DNA of 8,961 bases from assembly GCA_002067565.1 (NCBI GenBank), contig MVQZ01000225.1:1-8961 (forward strand). Direction: 5' to 3'. This document shows positions 6,162 through 8,961 of the stretch, in pieces. The position numbers and the translations under genes were made by a program. The notes under the pieces were generated by a model. It searched no databases. It was given only the letters and a program-made list of their open reading frames with translations, and was not told the origin of the DNA. Every line of letters starts with the position of its first letter. Positions within the stretch are counted from its first letter, which is position 1. The stretch is from Methanobacterium sp. PtaU1.Bin242. GTDB taxonomy: Archaea > Methanobacteriota > Methanobacteria > Methanobacteriales > Methanobacteriaceae.

Positions 6162-7475
6162 TTAAATTAAAAAGTATTTTTGGGATGTTTTTTGTCGGAT
6201 TTCTCCTTTAAGGTTGGTTTGCATTATCCTTTTAACCTCTGGGAGATCATTGGTCTGACCTAGGACCCATACCAGTTTAACATATGCAGTTTCCGGGAGC
6301 ATGTCCAGTGCAGAGATCACCCCTGCTTCCACCAGTTTTCGGCCGGTGCTGTAAACGTTCATATTCACCCTCCCATATAGACATTGGGAGGTCATTACCA
6401 CCGGGATTCCCTCATCTCGAGCCCGATGGATGGTTGGTATCAGTTCTTCTGGACAGTGCCCTAATCCAGTTCCTTCTAATACCAATCCCTTAAATCCCTG
6501 GTCAATATGATAGTCAATTATTTCAGCTTTAATACCAGGATAACTCTTTATAAATGCCACATTTTCCTCTAAATTATCATTAAGCGCGACTTCTCCTTCA
6601 TTTCTCCTATTATACTCGGCAGTTTTATCCAGAATTTCTAGATGGCCGTTTAAAATCTGGGCCAATGGTTCTGTGTTTATGCTGCGGAAGGTATCTCGGC
6701 GTGAGGTGTGCATTTTCCTCACCTTGGTACCGCGGTGCAGATGGCTGTAAGAATCATTCATGGTGGCGTGCATGCATACCAGCACTTCTGCAATGTCTGA
6801 TTTTGCGGCTGTAACTGAACTCATGAGGTTTAAATAAGCATCGGAAGAGGGACGATCGGAACTTCTCTGAGCACCGGTTATTATCACCGGAACTGGTGTA
6901 TCCAGGATGAAACTTAATGCTGCGGATGTGTAGTGCATGGTGTCTGTCCCATGTGCTATCACCACACCATCTGCTCCGTTGTTTATCTCATCAGCTACAG
7001 AACGTGCGGATTTAGACCAGTAATCTGGTTTCATGTTCTCGCTTAAGATGTTAAGTATGGCCTTTCCTCTGATATTGGCCTGCTCCACCAGTTCTGGATT
7101 GGCCCTGAGAAGATCATCAGCAGTAAATGCAGGGTGAACAGCCCCTGTCTTATAATCTATTATTGAAGCAACCGTTCCTCCTGTGGATATTATAGATATG
7201 TCCATTTTTTCCGGGTTTTTTTCCACATCAAGTGGTGGTAGCTCAATTTTAGGTTTCTCTCCCTTTTTAATAAGCTCAAGCTGTGCATCTGTTATGTCCA
7301 CCCCTATGTTATACCCATTCTCCAGCTTAAGCACCATATGTTTATCATCAGCTCCTTCAGCTCTATTTAATACCATTCCCTTATATTTTACGTCCTTTTT
7401 AGTTATTAAAATAACATCACCGATGGATAAACCGCATGATTCTAATACTTCTTTACATATTCCTTCATAATTCAT
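6162..7475 (-). CDS. gatD: glutamyl-tRNA(Gln) amidotransferase subunit D
   Basis: GatD is the L-asparaginase-like half of GatDE; it hydrolyses glutamine or asparagine to free the ammonia used by GatE. The 437-residue protein has a small N-terminal beta-barrel module (about 1-85: GDVILITKKDVKYKGMVL, then an E/K-rich linker) and an asparaginase domain from M91. Catalytic residues are all present: T101 in STGGT, T177 and D178 in AHGTDTM, and K254 in KVRKMH. These positions coincide with the numbering I recall for the Methanothermobacter enzyme. ITGAQRSSDRPSSDA (199-213), EGTGLGH (334-340) and TSQCLYGRVNM (362-372) are further family landmarks. The GatD-specific N-terminal module separates it from plain type I asparaginases. 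GAGGGATT at 7478-7485 precedes the ATG by two bases, a tight spacing, but no better in-frame start is seen. It is upstream of gatE on the same strand. Confidence 0.97.
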   Translation of the reverse strand: MNYEGICKEVLESCGLSIGDVILITKKDVKYKGMVLNRAEGADDKHMVLKLENGYNIGVDITDAQLELIKKGEKPKIELPPLDVEKNPEKMDISIISTGGTVASIIDYKTGAVHPAFTADDLLRANPELVEQANIRGKAILNILSENMKPDYWSKSARSVADEINNGADGVVIAHGTDTMHYTSAALSFILDTPVPVIITGAQRSSDRPSSDAYLNLMSSVTAAKSDIAEVLVCMHATMNDSYSHLHRGTKVRKMHTSRRDTFRSINTEPLAQILNGHLEILDKTAEYNRRNEGEVALNDNLEENVAFIKSYPGIKAEIIDYHIDQGFKGLVLEGTGLGHCPEELIPTIHRARDEGIPVVMTSQCLYGRVNMNVYSTGRKLVEAGVISALDMLPETAYVKLVWVLGQTNDLPEVKRIMQTNLKGEIRQKTSQKYFLI

Positions 7476-7549
7476 TTAATCCCTCTATACGCCATTAAAA
7501 TCTTATAATCCCATTTTTAATTGACTGGAAAACTTAATTTATCTTTTTT

Positions 7550-7557
7550 TATATAAA
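7550..7557 (-). promoter_or_regulatory. TATA box candidate for gatD
   Basis: TTTATATA on the minus strand, inside ATTTTATATAAAAAAAG, is a close match to the archaeal consensus and lies about 77 bases before the gatD ATG. Initiation near 7528 would leave a leader of about 50 bases with the ribosome binding site. Confidence 0.55.
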
Positions 7558-7699
7558 ATTGTTTAAATCTCTCTTAAATAGTTATAATCTCTCCGAAGTC
7601 ACCAAATTAACTGATTTCTTAAATTAAAAATAATCTTTTAAAACAGGTTTAAAGCTTTTTATTTGGATTTTTAATTTTATTTGAAGTGATAATAACCAT

Positions 7700-7710
7700 A
7701 AAAGAAAAAC
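7700..7710 (-). terminator. oligo-T terminator candidate after xth
   Basis: Ten bases past the xth stop the minus strand reads GTTTTTCTTTT. Together with the gatD TATA box further on, it suggests xth and gatD are transcribed separately across their 245-base gap. Confidence 0.45.
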
Positions 7711-7720
7711 TTGTTTAATA

Positions 7721-8500
7721 TTAATCTTTCCAAACTAAATCCAGTCCTACAGGAGCGTGATCAGAGCCCATCACATCATATAATATGTATGAGGATTTCA
7801 CATGGTCCATAAATTCCCTGTTTACGAAGAAGTAATCCAATCTCCATCCCACATTTCTTTCTCTGGCCCTGGTACGATAGCTCCACCAGGTATATTGATC
7901 TGGTTTCTGATTAAATTCACGGAAGGTATCTACATAGCCATGGCTTAAAAATTTATCTATCCACGCTCTTTCCTCCAGAAGGAAGCCTGAAATCTTTTCA
8001 TTCTGCTTGGGACGGGCTAAATCTATTTCTTTATGAGCGGTGTTCACATCTCCACATACCACTATATTTTTACCTTCCTCTTTGAGTTCATCTGCATATT
8101 CCAGGAAGGAATCGTAGAAATCCATCTTGTATTGCAGTCTTTCCGGGGACATTTTTCCATTGGGAAAGTATACGTTAAACAGGACAAAATCACCATAATC
8201 TGCGATGATGGTGCGCCCTTCCAGATCGAATTTATCTATTCCAAATCCGTTTTTCACTTTATATGGCTTTATTTTGGTATATAATGCCACTCCACTGTAT
8301 CCTTTTCTTTCTGCCTCAGAGAAATAAGTCTGATAACCTTCAATTCTCCGGATATCTGGTGGAAATTGTTTACGCACTGCTTTTGTCTCCTGTAAGCATA
8401 ATATGTCCGGTTTCTCATTTGTAAACCATTCTCGAAAGCCCTTCTTATGCACTGCCCTTATTCCGTTGACATTCCAGGATAAAATCCTGATTTTCCTCAT
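7721..8500 (-). CDS. xth: exonuclease III family AP / DNA-uridine endonuclease (Mth212-like)
   Basis: The 259-residue protein is a complete EEP-fold nuclease of the ExoIII/APE1 family, which cuts DNA 5' of abasic sites with Mg. Family motifs: ILSWNVNGIRA (6-16), LCLQETK (34-40, metal-binding E38), YSGVALYTK (68-76), NVYFPNG (109-115, Y111), CGDVNTAHKEIDL (149-161, D151 and N153), and GSDHAPVGL (245-253, D247/H248). It resembles, over its full length, Mth212 of Methanothermobacter thermautotrophicus, which also incises directly at deoxyuridine. Residues I associate with that activity occur at the same numbers: K116, D151, N153, W205 and R209, the last two in QYTWWSYRTRARERN. Direct uracil repair is therefore a fair inference; it may replace uracil-DNA glycosylase. 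The start has GAGG nine bases before the ATG. It is the first gene of the minus-strand block, facing a long AT-rich region. Confidence 0.93.
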   Translation of the reverse strand: MRKIRILSWNVNGIRAVHKKGFREWFTNEKPDILCLQETKAVRKQFPPDIRRIEGYQTYFSEAERKGYSGVALYTKIKPYKVKNGFGIDKFDLEGRTIIADYGDFVLFNVYFPNGKMSPERLQYKMDFYDSFLEYADELKEEGKNIVVCGDVNTAHKEIDLARPKQNEKISGFLLEERAWIDKFLSHGYVDTFREFNQKPDQYTWWSYRTRARERNVGWRLDYFFVNREFMDHVKSSYILYDVMGSDHAPVGLDLVWKD

Positions 8501-8786
8501 GGTTTCATTCCTCAGGTGATTAAATTTAAATAAATTACTATTTGTAGATGCAATATTAAATAACCTCTTAAATGTACATCAAATATCCTTCAGAATTTCA
8601 TATTTATTTAAAAAGAAATTAGTTTATTTTGATGAAATGAGAATGGAATTAATGATTTAATTTACAGAGGTATCGTTTAACATAATTTATCAAATATTAA
8701 TATTACATGTATCTCAAACTATATTTAGTAATATTATAGGTAAATTATACCCACCTCTTAACTTTTTTTCGGAAATTTTTATTATT

Positions 8787-8803
8787 TATAGTTTTAAACT
8801 ATA
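8787..8803. repeat. 17-base perfect palindrome with an 80-base-distant half-site
   Basis: TATAGTTT-T-AAACTATA is a perfect inverted repeat with a one-base centre. Its right arm extended (AAACTATATTT, 8796-8806) recurs exactly at 8716-8726, offset by 80 bases. Palindrome plus separate half-site in non-coding DNA resembles a regulator binding region, but the local base composition makes such matches cheap. Confidence 0.45.
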
Positions 8804-8945
8804 TTTCCCACCAAAAATTTTATTATACTCTAATTATAGAAATAAATAACAGAGAAAATTGTGAAAATACCGCTCCTAGATCAGGTTAGGTGATAATCTT
8901 AAAGATAACCGTGAATTCAGTAATTTTACTTATATGTGATCTTAT

Positions 8946-8961
8946 ATGAAAGAAAGTAACA
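8946..8961 (+). CDS. possible start of a plus-strand gene cut by the window edge
   Basis: ATG at 8946-8948 opens MKESN and stays open to the last base. GTGA (8937-8940) lies five bases before it, a weak ribosome binding site, and a TATA-like element at about 8819-8828 lies upstream, which would imply a leader of about 100 bases. Only five codons are visible, so this is a guess and no product can be named. Confidence 0.2.

Larger units (their letters stand above)
8501..8961. other. AT-rich non-coding region at the right edge
   Basis: Four hundred and sixty-one bases with no ORF of convincing size on either strand; the longest ATG frame noticed has 16 codons and no ribosome binding site. It should hold the xth promoter: minus-strand TATA-like stretches lie near 8522-8537 and 8597-8613, neither clearly better. 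It also holds the palindrome and half-site at 8716-8803, and a plus-strand TATA-like element (TTTATTATAC, about 8819-8828) that could serve a gene entering from the right. A less AT-rich stretch at about 8865-8915 contains an isolated AGGTGAT (8888-8894) with no start codon at proper distance. Confidence 0.6.

Noticed and set aside
7476..7495. Upstream ATG (7493-7495) as an alternative gatD start
   Set aside because: It is out of frame with gatD and its frame stops right at the gatD start codon.
8630..8635. TGATGA resembling box C of an archaeal C/D guide RNA
   Set aside because: No CTGA box D or D'/C' pair occurs at a suitable distance downstream.
8693..8704. AATATTAATATT perfect 12-base palindrome
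   Set aside because: It is made only of A and T in AT-rich DNA and is expected by chance.
8884..8910. GGTTA/TAACC inverted repeat that could form a hairpin before the possible right-edge gene
   Set aside because: Five base pairs around a 17-base loop is weak, and no known riboswitch pattern is recognised.
8911..8949. GTG frame of 12 codons after AGGTGAT (8888-8894)
   Set aside because: The Shine-Dalgarno is 16 bases from the GTG and the frame closes at once; no leader-peptide features are visible.

Overview
The window looks like chromosome of a methanogenic archaeon of the order Methanobacteriales, most likely Methanobacterium or a close relative. The support is a GatD/GatE pair (the tRNA-dependent amidotransferase found only in archaea), an exonuclease III homologue very close to Mth212 of Methanothermobacter, archaeal TATA-type promoters, GGTGAT/GGAGG ribosome binding sites, oligo-T stretches after genes, and a secreted Ig-like repeat protein of the type abundant in this order. 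Intergenic DNA is very AT-rich. The species call is inference.

Left part (1-2033): a minus-strand gene for a secreted protein made of three Ig-like repeats diverges from a plus-strand gene for an unrecognised four-helix membrane protein, with both promoters in about 160-190 bases between them. The surface gene's only strong ribosome binding site does not fit its ATG. It fits an in-frame ATT 27 bases upstream, which would also supply the missing charged start of the signal peptide. The membrane-protein gene ends tail to tail with the next gene; the two TAA stops share the four bases TTAA.

Main block (2030-8500): five minus-strand housekeeping genes, in transcription order xth (Mth212-like AP/uridine endonuclease), gatD, gatE, trxB (thioredoxin reductase) and an endonuclease IV-like TIM-barrel protein. 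Gaps are 245, 146, 90 and 257 bases. Most hold a plausible TATA box or oligo-T stretch, so these look like mostly separate transcription units on one strand rather than a tight operon. GatD and GatE together convert Glu-tRNA(Gln) to Gln-tRNA(Gln). The two endonucleases belong to unrelated folds but both act on abasic sites. The thioredoxin reductase supplies reducing power to a thioredoxin not encoded here.

Right end (8501-8961): about 460 bases of AT-rich DNA with no convincing gene. It holds a perfect 17-base palindrome with a second half-site 80 bases away, and possibly the first codons of a plus-strand gene running off the edge.

I did not find a multi-gene novel system. The best leads are the probable ATT start of the surface protein, the unknown membrane protein, the altered metal-site region in the endonuclease IV-like protein, and the palindrome near the right edge.
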